From the NCBI RefSeq assembly GCF_018294505.1, contig NC_057811.1, positions 21,742,579 to 21,806,578 of the forward strand: a stretch of DNA of 64,000 bases, written 5' to 3'. The notes beneath the pieces were generated by a model. It was given only the letters and a program-made list of their open reading frames with translations. It made no database searches and was not told the DNA's origin. Shown here one piece after another: positions 32,840 to 43,551 of this stretch (position 1 is the first letter of the stretch; every line of letters begins with the position of its first letter). Position numbers and translations under genes: made by a program. The DNA is from Triticum aestivum (Eukaryota > Streptophyta > Magnoliopsida > Poales > Poaceae).

Positions 32840-33416
32840 AGAGGCCCGCCGCCACCGACGCCATGGATGCTAGCCCGACGGCGCTTCTGGCGGCGGCGGA
32901 AGAGGGTCTATGTTGGGCGGCGGCTAGGTTTAACGCCCGAGTCGCCCGTGTGTGTGAGGGGGGGGGGGGGGGGGGACATGTTTACATACTATAATATTTT
33001 TTCCAGATATGTTTACATACTATCCTCGCCACAATTAAGGCCACTCATGAATTAAGCTAAAACCACCGGCTCCAACGCTCAAAAATAACTATGACGTTTT
33101 GATACAAAAAATTTCTGATCCATTACAGTTTTATTATTTGAGATGGTGATCTTTTTTATAGTCATCATCACATAGTGAAGTTTTTCTTTTGACAGCAATC
33201 ACGGTGAAGTTAATCTCACCAGCTGAGCTCTCCCCGCAGATTATGGACGCCCGATGTGCAGATTATGTGCAGAAAGCAATCACGATGTACATTTTCCAAA
33301 ACGCCCTTCACAGTGTCCAAATTCCAGTCATAACTGCTCCTTTCCCAGATCCCACAATCCCGTGCTAAAACCAAATCGAGACCACCGAGCTAGGGTTTCT
33401 CACCACCGGCGGTGCC
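32840..33416 (+). promoter_or_regulatory. F-box gene copy C upstream region
   Basis: Includes an 18-base G run (32958-32975), then from about 32976 the promoter block duplicated at 30281-30670. The last 65 bp before the ATG (from about 33352) are not duplicated. No clear TATA box is seen. The ATG is in a strong context (GCCATGG). Confidence 0.55.
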
Positions 33417-34754
33417 ATGGACGGCAACGCGGCGGACCATCGCCACCAGTCCCCTCCTCCTCTCCTTCCGCCGCCGCATGCCCCCTGGGAGATGGCCTCT
33501 CTGCCGATCCCCGACGAGCTCCTGCGTGAAATCTTCCTCCACCTGCCCACCCCTGCCGATCTCGTCCGAGCCTCCGCCGCCTGCGTCTCCTTCCGCCGCG
33601 TCGTTGCCGATCGATCCTTCCTTCGGCGGTTCCGCAAGCTCCACGCCCCGCCCCTCCTCGGCTTCCTCAGTTCGCTCAGTCCGCATAGCGGCTTCGAGTT
33701 CCACCCCGCCGTGCCGCCTCACCCCTCTGCGTCGGCGGCCAGCGCCGTTGCCCTCGCCGCCGACTTCTCCTTCTCTTTTGTCCCCGCCCCAGCCACTTCT
33801 GACTGCTGGGTCCTCCGGGACATCCGCGACGGCCGCTTCCTGCTAGTCAGCGCCGGACGAGGTTTTTTGGGTGGAGAAATGGTGGTCTGCGACCCCTTGC
33901 ACCGGCGATACATCCTGGTTCCACCAATCCCTGACGACCTAGCTGCTATGGTTGCGAACCCGGGTCTCTCGGAGACTTTCCTCGTTCCCCGGGGGGATGG
34001 CCATGATGACGAGGCAGCAGCTGAGGAAGAGACATCATTCAGAGTGATGGGTATGGTGTACTGCGAAGCTAACATCATCTCCTTTGTATTTTCTTCCAGC
34101 ACCAGACAATGGCGAGCCGCTGCATCCCGTAGTTGGATCGATTTGTTAGATGGCTTGTTATGGTCGCTAGAGGAGAGACTCTTCTGCTGGCGCTGGCGCC
34201 AATACGTGTATGGCTGCTTTTACTGGATTCCAGACTGGGAGTATGAAATGAAAATTTTGGTGCTCGACACCCGGAGTATGGAGTTCTCCTTTGCCGACCC
34301 CCCATCCGAAGCCAAACATGCATCCAGTAATGATATAACTATGATCGAAGCAGGAGAAGGCAAGCCTGGGATGCTTATCCGTGGATATGAGTACGGCCCA
34401 TTTGATCACATTTATACTATTTGGAGAAACAATGGTGGGAGTTCTAGCCAGTGGCAGAAGGAGAAGATAATCTCACCCTCATTGGGCTGTGAGTACATGG
34501 GCAACGGTTCAATGGGGAAGTACTTGGTCCTGAATCACTTGGGAAACTCATCACTTGAGCCAGGCTTATACATGTTGGACATCAAAACATTACAACTTGA
34601 GAGGGTGTGTGCTTCGATAGTGCATGGCTTCGCATATAGCAACTACCCACCATCGTTGTCGTCACCGACAATATCAAGCGGTAAACTCTCTGTCTCTGTT
34701 TCTTTTAGTTATTTATTACCCTTCATTGTTGTCCCACAGCTTGTAGATGCTTGA
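33417..34754 (+). CDS. F-box domain protein (copy C), apparently intact
   Basis: An uninterrupted 445-codon frame. The F-box is at residues about 29-76 (LPIPDELLREIFLHLPTPAD...SFRRVVADRSFLRRF), after a Pro-rich N-terminus; an alternative start is Met26. F-box proteins act as substrate-recruiting subunits of SCF ubiquitin ligases through SKP1; the target is unknown. The remaining ~360 residues resemble the variable C-terminal regions of cereal F-box families: CDPLHRRYILVPPIPDD, EETSF, ISFVFSSSTRQW, IWRNNGGSSSQWQKEK, LDIKTLQLERVCAS. A strong splice donor at 34680|34681 (SSG|GTAAAC), conserved in copy A, suggests the last ~24 codons of this frame are intronic and a downstream exon supplies the true end, for instance at 37001. 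GC-rich 5', typical of grasses. It lies head-to-tail with truncated copies A and B. It is the only host gene here that looks functional. Confidence 0.85.
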   Translation: MDGNAADHRHQSPPPLLPPPHAPWEMASLPIPDELLREIFLHLPTPADLVRASAACVSFRRVVADRSFLRRFRKLHAPPLLGFLSSLSPHSGFEFHPAVPPHPSASAASAVALAADFSFSFVPAPATSDCWVLRDIRDGRFLLVSAGRGFLGGEMVVCDPLHRRYILVPPIPDDLAAMVANPGLSETFLVPRGDGHDDEAAAEEETSFRVMGMVYCEANIISFVFSSSTRQWRAAASRSWIDLLDGLLWSLEERLFCWRWRQYVYGCFYWIPDWEYEMKILVLDTRSMEFSFADPPSEAKHASSNDITMIEAGEGKPGMLIRGYEYGPFDHIYTIWRNNGGSSSQWQKEKIISPSLGCEYMGNGSMGKYLVLNHLGNSSLEPGLYMLDIKTLQLERVCASIVHGFAYSNYPPSLSSPTISSGKLSVSVSFSYLLPFIVVPQLVDA

Positions 34755-35158
34755 TTGTTGGCTATTGTAATTGCTAATTCTTGTTTACACGTTCATAGAT
34801 GTTACTTCTTTTGTGTTTGTGGCAAAGCTAATGAGGCTCAGGAACATGAAGAATGGATTGTAAGTTATTTTTTAGTCTGTTTTGGATGCCACTGTAAGGT
34901 AACAAGACAAGAGGAACAATCTTGAACACTATGAGCACCATTTTGGAGGCATGGTGAATTCATAAAAGCCACTAGATCACAATGATTATTTCAGATTAAT
35001 GTTCTTATGGTCAAGCTAACTAAGAAGGTATACAAGTCAAATTCTTTTCACCTTTGATTATTTGACCTTAGAAACATTCATTCCAGGCAGTGGGAGTCGT
35101 TTTTTTCTCTTTTGATAGATTTAATGAGGAATGAAGTTACGTTTTCCTCATTTTTCCA
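34681..35158 (+). other. Probable intron of F-box copy C, proximal part
   Basis: Starts GTAAACTCTC. Noncoding, and similar to the sequence after 18078 in copy A (for example TTGTGGCAAAGCTAATGAGGCTC at about 34818). No gene was seen. Confidence 0.6.
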
Positions 35159-35166
35159 TCTATAAA

Positions 35167-36264
35167 CAGGGCTGTTCCTGAGATTTCACTGGCCCATGGC
35201 GAAATTTGAACATGGGGCCCCTTAATACAAAGATCAAAATATAATATACATGTATGTTAAATGTTATCAATAAATACTTAAAGTGCATTGAAAGCTTTCA
35301 TTTTTTTTTTTACATATTAACTTGAAAAAAATTCTTCTAACACTATTTATAGTTCTCTTATAGGCCCTTCTCCAATCTTATGTCCATTGCTTTGCTATCA
35401 AGATAATTCCAGTTTCTAGGATCATACACATCTAGAGTAAAATTGGTTCCGTGTCAAGACTAGCAAATTCTGTAGTAGTTGAATCACATATGTTCTCATA
35501 ATGACTCGTATTGTTAATTGCCCTTGTCTTTTGGATTAACATTAGTTGTTCCTCCAAGAAATCTATGATCAAGTCGTCTGGATTTCTTCAGCTGCTCGTA
35601 TTACTCTTAAAAAATCATCAGTAGACCCTCTTCATAATTCTATTAACTCATCTGCTCGTTTCCTCCCATTTTTCCTTTCCTGGCTGCCGGATGCATAAAC
35701 ATCTTAGATGATGTGCGATGCTAAAATCTAAATAAAAAATCAGTGTGGGAACACCACTGCAATGTTACAAAAGTATAGATCAATTCAATTAAAATCTAAC
35801 AGATCATTAGTTTCTCATGCCAAACTTGGTCATGATAGTCCCAATAGCATATCTTCCTAAACTGAATACGTTGGGGTTGAGTTGTAGTCTAGATCCGTGA
35901 GCATGTAGTTGTTGCACAGCGGATCTTGGACCTGTTCCCTGTAGGATCAGATTTGTTGGCGAAGCATACCACGCGGAGGCCAGCGATGGCAAATCTTGGC
36001 ACCGTCACCGGAGGTCCTCAAGATCAATTCAAGCGCATCAGGAGAGGATCTTGACGTGGCGATAGTACGTGTATTGCCTACGTTGACCTTATCTAGCGAA
36101 CCATTTGGTATGCCTGTTGTGCGCTATTCAGGGCCCTGTGACGCTTCTACTACTTTGAAACGTAGACAGCCAGACCCAGTATGGAAAACACACCTGCTGG
36201 GGCCCCCTTTGGCGTCAGGGGCCCGGGGCGGCCGCCCCATTCGCCACCCTTAGGGCCGGGCCTG
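35167..36264. mobile_element. Non-autonomous hAT-type DNA transposon
   Basis: A 1098-bp element bounded by a perfect 8-bp target duplication TCTATAAA (35159-35166 and 36265-36272). It starts CAGGGCTGTTCCTGAG and ends CCTTAGGGCCGGGCCTG, an imperfect hAT-like terminal inverted repeat. The 8-bp duplication is diagnostic of hAT insertion. There is no intact transposase. The related position in copy A (near 18500) lacks it. An 85-codon frame at 35996-36253 is not conserved and is not called. Confidence 0.85.
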
Positions 36265-36272
36265 TCTATAAA

Positions 36273-37000
36273 TTTATCGCATGGTGTTAACTCCGGATAA
36301 GATATATAAGGAGGCATCGCTGGTATGGTTGCTAATAAAAACCCGAACAATTGCTACCACTAACACATCTCCTGTGTATATTCTGAAGGGGTGAGGTTGA
36401 ACAATTTCGCAAGGAGTACTGTCCTGGCAAAAAATTGCTCAAATATTTTGAAATGAACTTCTTGAGATAAATTAGAGGCACCGTGTTTTTTCAGTGTTTA
36501 AAATTTTGAACTTCTCACCTTTCCTCCAAGGCACATGCCAAATGCAATTAGTTTGTAAATTGTGGCTACTAATTAAGACCTGAGTTTTTTTCGTTGACTT
36601 GACTTGGAAAGTTGTGGTAAATTACTAGGTAATTTATGAAGTCTTGCAGCAGGAAGCTACATTTCTCTTCTGAAATTTTCAGTTCTCTATGATTCATTTC
36701 TGAATTATTGCATGCTTTTATGTTGCTGTGTATTTACTCTTGTGCTGCAAAGTATGATTGTAAACAAACAAAGTGAGTGTTTTGAGGTCATTATTACTAA
36801 CTGGACCATGCAGCATGTGTGTCGTTTGTTTTAAGCCCTAGTGTTTTACCACAACTATTCTGCTAACTTCTTCATGTGTTTCCTCTTGAGCAATTTGCCA
36901 GTCGTTACCCAATATAAAGAACCACCTTTTGTTCTTTTCCTGCAAACAAGCTTCTGAATGTATACATTTTGGTTGTGCATAATTTTGAGATATTGTACAG
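36273..37000 (+). other. Probable intron of F-box copy C, distal part
   Basis: Aligns with about 18518-19277 of copy A (TGGTATGGTTGCTAATAAAAACCC, CAATTGCTACCACTAA). It ends with TATTGTACAG, a good acceptor. No gene was seen. Confidence 0.6.
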
Positions 37001-37038
37001 GTATTGAGGAGGAGGTGCTGGAACAAGGTTATGCATAG
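37001..37038 (+). other. Candidate terminal exon, F-box copy C, module 1
   Basis: Joined to the donor at 34680 the frame is ...SSGIEEEVLEQGYA followed by TAG (37036-37038), giving a predicted protein of about 433 residues. It is homologous to 19278-19396, but a deletion here shortens the tail. Splicing is inferred. Confidence 0.55.
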
Positions 37039-38062
37039 ATGCCCATCATGATGATGATGCGGATGGTGGAGGTAAGGCTGTGTGTTGAGGGTTGGAGATG
37101 GTGCCAATTAAGGTTGTGCTGCAACTTGGCGATAGGGTTGTGGTCTGCAGTAGGGTGCTTTGGGTCGTAATATGGTCATATATATTTGACCTGTTGTTTA
37201 CCTTGCCTTGTGTGGCTTGATCTGACAAACAATGGGGGTGTCTATGCCGCATAAGGTGGCGAGAGCATCATTGGCATTAAGTTCCTGTGCAATTAGTAAG
37301 TAACTGAGACTCTGTATTAGATCAAAGTGATTGTGATGTTGTTGTATTCCTGCTAATACATGTGCCTGCTGTTGCAAAAACATAGTGTGTGGAATGAAGT
37401 CAGGTATCTGTAATGAAGGAGAAACGCCAATTTCGTCCTGCAAATGCATAATAGGTGATATGAAACTAAGTTGCTATGTGTACAAAGAAGTGAATCGCAT
37501 GATTATCTATCCGCTGTTCTGCGGTTTTTCTAATTGTGCCGCATCAGATTGCAATTTATTTGAATGTCAGTCGGTAGTTTTTTCATTTTAATCATAACCA
37601 AGGTCGATGACAGTAGCATGTATGTTTTGCTCTTATTTGGAAGACAGTAGTAAGAGAGATGGTTTTATTATGCCTATGTTGTTTTGGACAGATTCTGTCA
37701 ATTGTCTCTACTAAGACCTCTGAGAGCTCCATGATGGTGGTAGTTTGCTTTATGCTGTCACAGTTACCTTAGCTTGGCTTTTCTATCATGCTTTAGCCAA
37801 TTCGACATGGTTGGTTGTGGATTTTGATGGGTTGCAGACTGAACATGAAGGAAGTATTTGCTGTTATATCTCTCTAATTCTGCCAGAGGTCAATGTCATA
37901 GCATTGTTTGTGTTTTGATTTGTGCCCTAGTACCTCATCTTAGCTATTCAGTTTCTTCCCGTGCTTTTCCCATAAAGAATTTGCCCACTGTTGCCTAATG
38001 TTTCTCCCTTAATATCAACAACTTGAATATGCACATAATTTTGAGATATCAAATTCAGACAG
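37039..38062 (+). other. Inter-module spacer, F-box copy C
   Basis: Noncoding; starts with the conserved module tail (GGTTGGAGATGGTGCCAATTAAGGTTGTGCTGCAACTT in two pieces around 37088). No gene was recognised. Confidence 0.45.
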
Positions 38063-38141
38063 GTGTTGAGAAGGGGATGTTGGAACAAGGTGCCAAGGCA
38101 CTGCCAGCTCAATCAAGAGCCCAAAAGAGATCACCATCATG
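38063..38141 (+). other. Candidate terminal exon, F-box copy C, module 2
   Basis: After the acceptor TTCAGACAG the in-phase frame reads GVEKGMLEQGAKALPAQSRA and ends in TGA (38139-38141). Same LEQG core as the other modules. Confidence 0.5.
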
Positions 38142-39126
38142 ATGATAAAACTGTTTGCGGTCAGGCCGGTGTGTGGACTGGATATGGTTCTAAATGAGGT
38201 TGTGCTGTCACTCGGAAAATTAACCACATGTTGGTCATCAGCAGCGTACGTACCTTTGGCATTATGTGGCACCTTTGGCACAAACAGGGCCAAATGGTTT
38301 CTTCAAAACTGTTCTCAAAAAGTGAAATGCCCAGCAAAATCTGGCAAGATTCCATAAAATTGATCTTATATACGTGAGCAATCTGGGAAATTTTGAGCAG
38401 ATTGGGAGAATAATCAATTCCAATTTTCAGCTGCAAATTGTGATGTAAATTTCAGAGTTCATAGGAATTTTTGAAATAATTCCAGAAGTTGAATAATACA
38501 TACATGAATAATATGGGAAAGTTTCGGCCCATTTCAATCATTGATTTGAGAAATTCACGTTTCCTAACTTTTGGCTTCAAAATTGGACTAAATTTTGACA
38601 GAAATTTCAAAAGTATCCAGAAACTTCTGAGCAAATCTGGGAAAGTTTAATTTCATTTGGACACTGGTTTAAGATATTCATGCATCTGAACTTTCAGCTT
38701 CAAAATTGACTGAATTTGTACGAGGAGGTCATCTGTTCAATTTTTGTTCGTTCAATAAAAATTAGAAACCATGTGAACAGTAAAATAGGGGCATGGTGGT
38801 CAGTTCTGATCCTTTTTTAAAAGAACAGTTATGATCCTCTTTAAAAGAAAATGTAACGAGAGTGTGATATGGTCATAGAACGATTGTCGGATATGTCCTC
38901 TGCATACAATGGTCCTGAAACTTTGTAAGGGCACGAAAAGTTTTTACACCTCATACAAAGCCTAAAATTTTGAACTTCTGCAAATAATTTGCTGGAAGTT
39001 CTTCTTTTGAGAAATAAGCAAATATACTTGAACACTGAAACAAATGTACACTCAAATCAGCGTACACTAAACCAGATCACAGGGCACCGGACGTGCCAGC
39101 CACACCGATGCCTGAATTCCATTCAG
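38142..39126 (+). other. Inter-module spacer with AT-rich insertion
   Basis: About 38300-38840 is AT-rich with loosely repeated TTCAAAATTGGACTAAATTTT- and TTTGGGAAAGTTT-like motifs. I see no matching block downstream of copy A, so it may be an unrecognised insertion. No gene was seen. Confidence 0.4.
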
Positions 39127-39242
39127 ATTCACTGGAACAAGGTGTGGAGGCACTGCGACCTGAAGAGCCCATAAATGCTGATGATGGCGGTCATGCCCGG
39201 TGTGTCGAGGATTGGAGATGGCGACAGTTGACTAGAGCCTAG
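39127..39242 (+). other. Candidate terminal exon, F-box copy C, module 3
   Basis: After the acceptor ATTCAG the in-phase frame reads DSLEQGVEALRPEEPINADD and runs on to TAG at 39240-39242 (39 residues), the longest in-phase module in copy C. Confidence 0.5.
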
Positions 39243-40254
39243 AGGTTGGTCATTAGTTGGGTGCTTTTGGCTCTAAAGGCCGTGGTAGTTTTTTGGGGCG
39301 GATTAGCACAAAACTGGTAGCTTCTTGTTAGGTCTCCGAATTGTGGTAGTTTTTTGGAACGGTCGGATTAGGTAGCAAGCATTAACGGCGCATAGTTTCT
39401 CAGTAGGTTAACTAAGAGTATATGTAACCAGTCAATGTGATTGCCATCGTGTTGTATGGCTGCCAATCATTGTACCCGCTATTTGCTTCAACTGCGAGTG
39501 TGTGGCTTGGAACTTGTTAATTACTGGATCAAGTCCCTTCGAGATGATCAAATTTCAGTCACAAGTGCTCCCAGTCTCCTCATTCGCTTGAAGTAAAACA
39601 TATGGCGTGCTTCTGTTGCACTCTTGCATGTTTGATGCAATGGTGGTGGTTCCTGAAGACGTTCGCCTGCCAACGCTATCTTGTCTCTCCTGAAGAACCT
39701 ACCAACGCTCTGTTTCGAAGAGAAGAAGCAAACTTGATGCTGAGAAAAATGGTCCTTTTTCATTCCCTTTGGGTTTTTGGCGGTGATTTTATTAAGAGAA
39801 GCAAACTTGGCTGGCATTTTTTATGTGTGTACTCACCTACTGTATGTCTGTAGAGCAACACGCAAACCGTCACAGCAGTTTACTGAATTTTTGTAGTCCA
39901 GACATCACCAGATGCCTACGTGTACATCCTTAGATGTTCTTGTAAATCAGTTATTTGAGCCGAGCTCGATGAGAGGTAGCGACGGAACTCGTAACCAGTG
40001 AAACAAAGCATAAATGTTGCCTAATCTTAGCATCAGAGGAGTCCGACCATGAATATCACATTGACCGAAGATACCAGCAGGTGTAAGCCACAGGCAGAGG
40101 ACAATGAAATCACATCGAATGCAAAAACAGTACTCAGCTGTAGTTATTTGATACTAAGAACTATCGTTTGTTCCCTCTTTGCCCACAACAAGCTCTGAAT
40201 ATCCACAAACTGAATACGCCTAGTTTTGATATATTGGCCACGTGTCACCGAGGA
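39243..40254 (+). other. Inter-module spacer, F-box copy C
   Basis: Noncoding; shares blocks with 20780-21660 of copy A. Open frames at 39548-39853 on both strands are not conserved in copy A and are not called. Confidence 0.45.
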
Positions 40255-40371
40255 CGCTGGAACAAGGATGCGCTGCAAGCTCAAGCACATAGTCGCTATG
40301 GTCTGAATGGTGCTGATGCGAACGCTGGAGCCTGGAAGCCAGGCAGTGCTGCAGATTTGAGATGGTGGTGA
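40255..40371 (+). other. Candidate terminal exon, F-box copy C, module 4
   Basis: The LEQG frame gives LEQGCAASSST and a TAG. The overlapping frame (RGRWNKDALQAQAHSRYG...) stays open to a TGA at about 40369-40371. Which frame, if either, is used cannot be told; the same second frame is open in module 2 of copy A. Confidence 0.4.
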
Positions 40372-40423
40372 GACTGTGCTGCAACTCGAGAGTTGACCAC
40401 AGGTTGACTGTCATAGTCATCTA

Positions 40424-40581
40424 CTCCCTCAGTTCCTAAATATAAGATATTTTAGAGATTCCAATATAGACTACATACGAAGCAAAATGAGTGAATTTAC
40501 ACTCTAAAAAATGTCTATATATATCCGTATGTTGTCCGCATTGAAATTTCTAAAAAGTCTTATATTTAGAAATGGAGGGAG
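40424..40581. mobile_element. Stowaway MITE
   Basis: 158 bp, termini CTCCCTCAGTTCCTAAATAT and its near complement ending AATGGAGGGAG, flanked by TA target duplications (40422-40423 and 40582-40583). The sequence is characteristic of Triticeae Stowaway (Tc1/mariner-type) MITEs. Confidence 0.95.
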
Positions 40582-41825
40582 TAGAACAGAGCAGTCCTAG
40601 AGTTTACCTTGTGTGCCATCTTCTGACGATATCGATGCGTCTTCAGGGTAATGTAGTGAGAGCAAGAGAATTATCGATGTTTAGTTTCTTGACAATCAGT
40701 AGGTTGATTAACGCTCTGTAATAAGTCAAAAGGTTTTCATCTTGTTGTGGGCCAGCCAAATTACAAGCGTGGAATGGAACTCGCCAGCCTTTTGGATGAA
40801 AACACAGGAAATGTTAGTATTATTTTATTTTTACTTGAACCAAAGTGTAGTGTGTGAGATGTGCATAAGCAGATAATATATATTTTATAGTATTATTTTA
40901 GTGGCTAATCTCCTACTTATCCTGTTATTTTACAACTTTATCAGCTTCAAAATTTAAACTACAGAAGTGGAGGCTTTCTGTTAAAAAAATCTGCTCAATT
41001 ATAATTAGAAGACATATGACAGGTGGGTCCACGGGACAGGGATATAGGATCACGGTGTTTAGTTCCGATCCTTTTTAACAGAAAATGTAAATATGAGTGA
41101 CGATGGCATCAAGCAGTGAACAAAGCATAAATCTTGCCTAGCGTTAACACCAGCAGAGTCAGACCATGAACATCACACTAAGCGAAGATGCCAGGCACCA
41201 GCATGAGTATGCCACATCCACAGGACATGGAAATCACATCAAATGCAAAAACAGTAGTTATCATTCAAACAACAACATGAGCAAGTCAGTGACAGTAACT
41301 ACATATCCAAGTCAACAACCTTCTGTTGTTGCTAAACCCAAGATATCCAACACTCGAAACAGCTGATGCGGGATGCTGGAGGTCAGGCAGTGTTGAGGAT
41401 TTGGGATGTGGTGATACAAACTCAACAATTAACCATAAGTTGTTCTGTAGCAGGGTGTATTTGGTTCTGTTTGGTTGTAATACGGTCATCCAGAGTTTAT
41501 CTTGTGTGCGTTCATCCGGCAATGATTGGTGAGCTTGTTTGTCGGATCTAGCAATGAAACTGGGATTTATCTTGTGTGTCTCGAAAGCATGTGTTTATTT
41601 TCTCAGTAGGCTAACTAAGAGATGTGTTGAATCTAACGACAAAGGCCCTTAAAAAATGTCCAAGTTTCAGAATCACTGCAATGTCTCAGAGTCTAAGGAC
41701 AAAGGCACTCTTACACGTTTGAGAGTTGAGACTGCAATGGCGGTTGGAAACAGTGTGTGTGATTTTATTTTATTTTGGCTATGAAGGAGGGATTTGTTCT
41801 GTTGTCGAAGAGAATAAGCAAAATT
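40582..41825 (+). other. Distal end of the F-box copy C region
   Basis: Contains a partial module tail at about 41345-41440 (GCTGATGCGGGATGCTGGAG, then GTTGAGGATTTGGGATG). From 41640 it is unassigned. AAATT at 41821-41825 is the left target site of Copia-2. No gene was seen. Confidence 0.45.
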
Positions 41826-43551
41826 TGAAGGAAATATGCTCTAGAGGCAATAATAAAGTTGTTACTTATATTTATACCATGATAAACGTTTATTATCAAG
41901 CTAGAACTGTATTAACCGGAAACTTAGTACATGTGTGAATACATAGACAAACAGAGTGTCCCTCGTATGCCTCCACTAAGACTAGCTCGTTAATAAAAGA
42001 TGGTTAAGTTTCCTAGCCATAGACATGTGTTGTCATTTGATGAACGGGATCACATCATTAGAGAATGATGTGATGGACAAGACCCATCCATTAGCTTAGC
42101 ACTATGATCGTTTAGTTTATTGCTATTGCTTTCTTCATGACTTATACATGTTTCTATGATTATGAGATTATGCAACTCCCGAATACCGGAGGAACACATA
42201 GTGTGCTATCAAACGTCACAACATAATTGGGTGATTATAAATATGCTCTACAGGTGTCTCCGGTGGTGTTTGTTGAGTTGGCATAGATCGAGATTAGGAT
42301 TTGTCACTCGATTGTCGGAGAGGTATCTCTGGGCCCTCTCGGTAATTCACATCACTATAAGCCTTGCAAGCAATGTGACTAATGAGTTAGTTACGGGATG
42401 ATGCATTACGGAACGAGTAAAGAGACTTGCCGGCAACGAGATTGAACTAGGTATGATGATACCGATGACCGAATCTCAGGCAAGTAACATACCGATGACA
42501 AAGGGAACAACGTATATTGTTATGCGGTTTGACCGATGAAGATCTTCGTAGAATATGTAGGAGCTAATATGAGCATCCAGGTTCCACTATTGGTTATTGA
42601 CCGGAGAGGTGTCTCGGTCATGTCTTCATAGTTCTCGAACCCGTAGGGTCCGCACGCTTAACGTTCGATGACGATTTGTATTATGAGTTATGTGATTTGA
42701 TGTACCGAAGGTTGTTCGGAGTTCCAGATAAGATCACGAACGTGACGAGGAGTCTCGAAATGGTCGAGACATAGAGATTGATATATTGGACCATGCTATT
42801 CGGACACCGAAAGTGTTCCGAATAGTTTCGGGTAAAATCGGAGTATCGGAGGGGTTACCAGAACCCCCCGGAAAGCTATTGGGCCTCATGGGCCTTAGTG
42901 GAGAAGAGAGAGGGCCGGCCAGGAGGTGGCGCGCGCCCCCCTTGCCCCAATCCGAGTTGGACAAGGGGAGGGGGCGGCGTCCCCCTCCTTCCTTCTCTCC
43001 TCCTCCTCCTTCCCCCCTTCTCCTTGTGGAAGTAGGTAGGGGAGGGGGGCGAATCCTACTTGGAGTAGGACTCCCCCCCTTGGGCGCGCCTCCCCTGGCC
43101 GGCGTCCTCCTCCCTCCCTCCTTTATATACGGGGGAGGGGGGCACCCCATAGACACACAAGTTAATCTTTAGCCGTGTGCGGTGCCTCCCTCCACAGTTT
43201 TACACCTCGGTCATATTGTCGTAGTGCTTAGGCGAAGCCCTGCGCCGGTAACTTCATCATCACCGTCACCACACCGTCGTGCCGACGAAACTCTCCTTTA
43301 GCCTCAATTGGATCAAGAGTTCGAGAGACGTCACCGAACTGATCGTGTGCAGATCGCGGAGGTGCCGTGCTTTCGGTACTTGGATCGGTTGGATCGCGAA
43401 AACGTTCGACTACATCAACCACGTTACTAAACGCTTCCGCTTTCGGTCTACGAGGGTACGTGGACACACTCTCCCCGCTCGTTGCTATGCTTCTCCTAGA
43501 TAGATCTTGCGTGATCGTAGGAATTTTTTTGAAATACTACGTTCCCCAACA
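41826..43551 (+). repeat. 5' LTR of Copia-2
   Basis: 1726 bp, TGAAGG...CCAACA. TATA-like CTTTATATAC at about 43121-43130. It is more similar to the LTRs of Copia-3 than to those of Copia-1. The long frames on both strands at 42734-43503 are LTR sequence. Confidence 0.92.

Noticed and set aside
33365..34102. Minus-strand ORFs of 90-127 codons, and another plus-strand frame, over the F-box gene
   Set aside because: Antisense or alternative-frame shadows of a GC-rich coding exon.
35996..36253. 85-codon ORF inside the hAT element
   Set aside because: No transposase features; short open frame in a non-autonomous element.
42734..43503. Long ORFs on both strands near 43 kb
   Set aside because: Within the Copia-2 5' LTR; low-complexity GC-rich sequence shared with other LTRs of the group.
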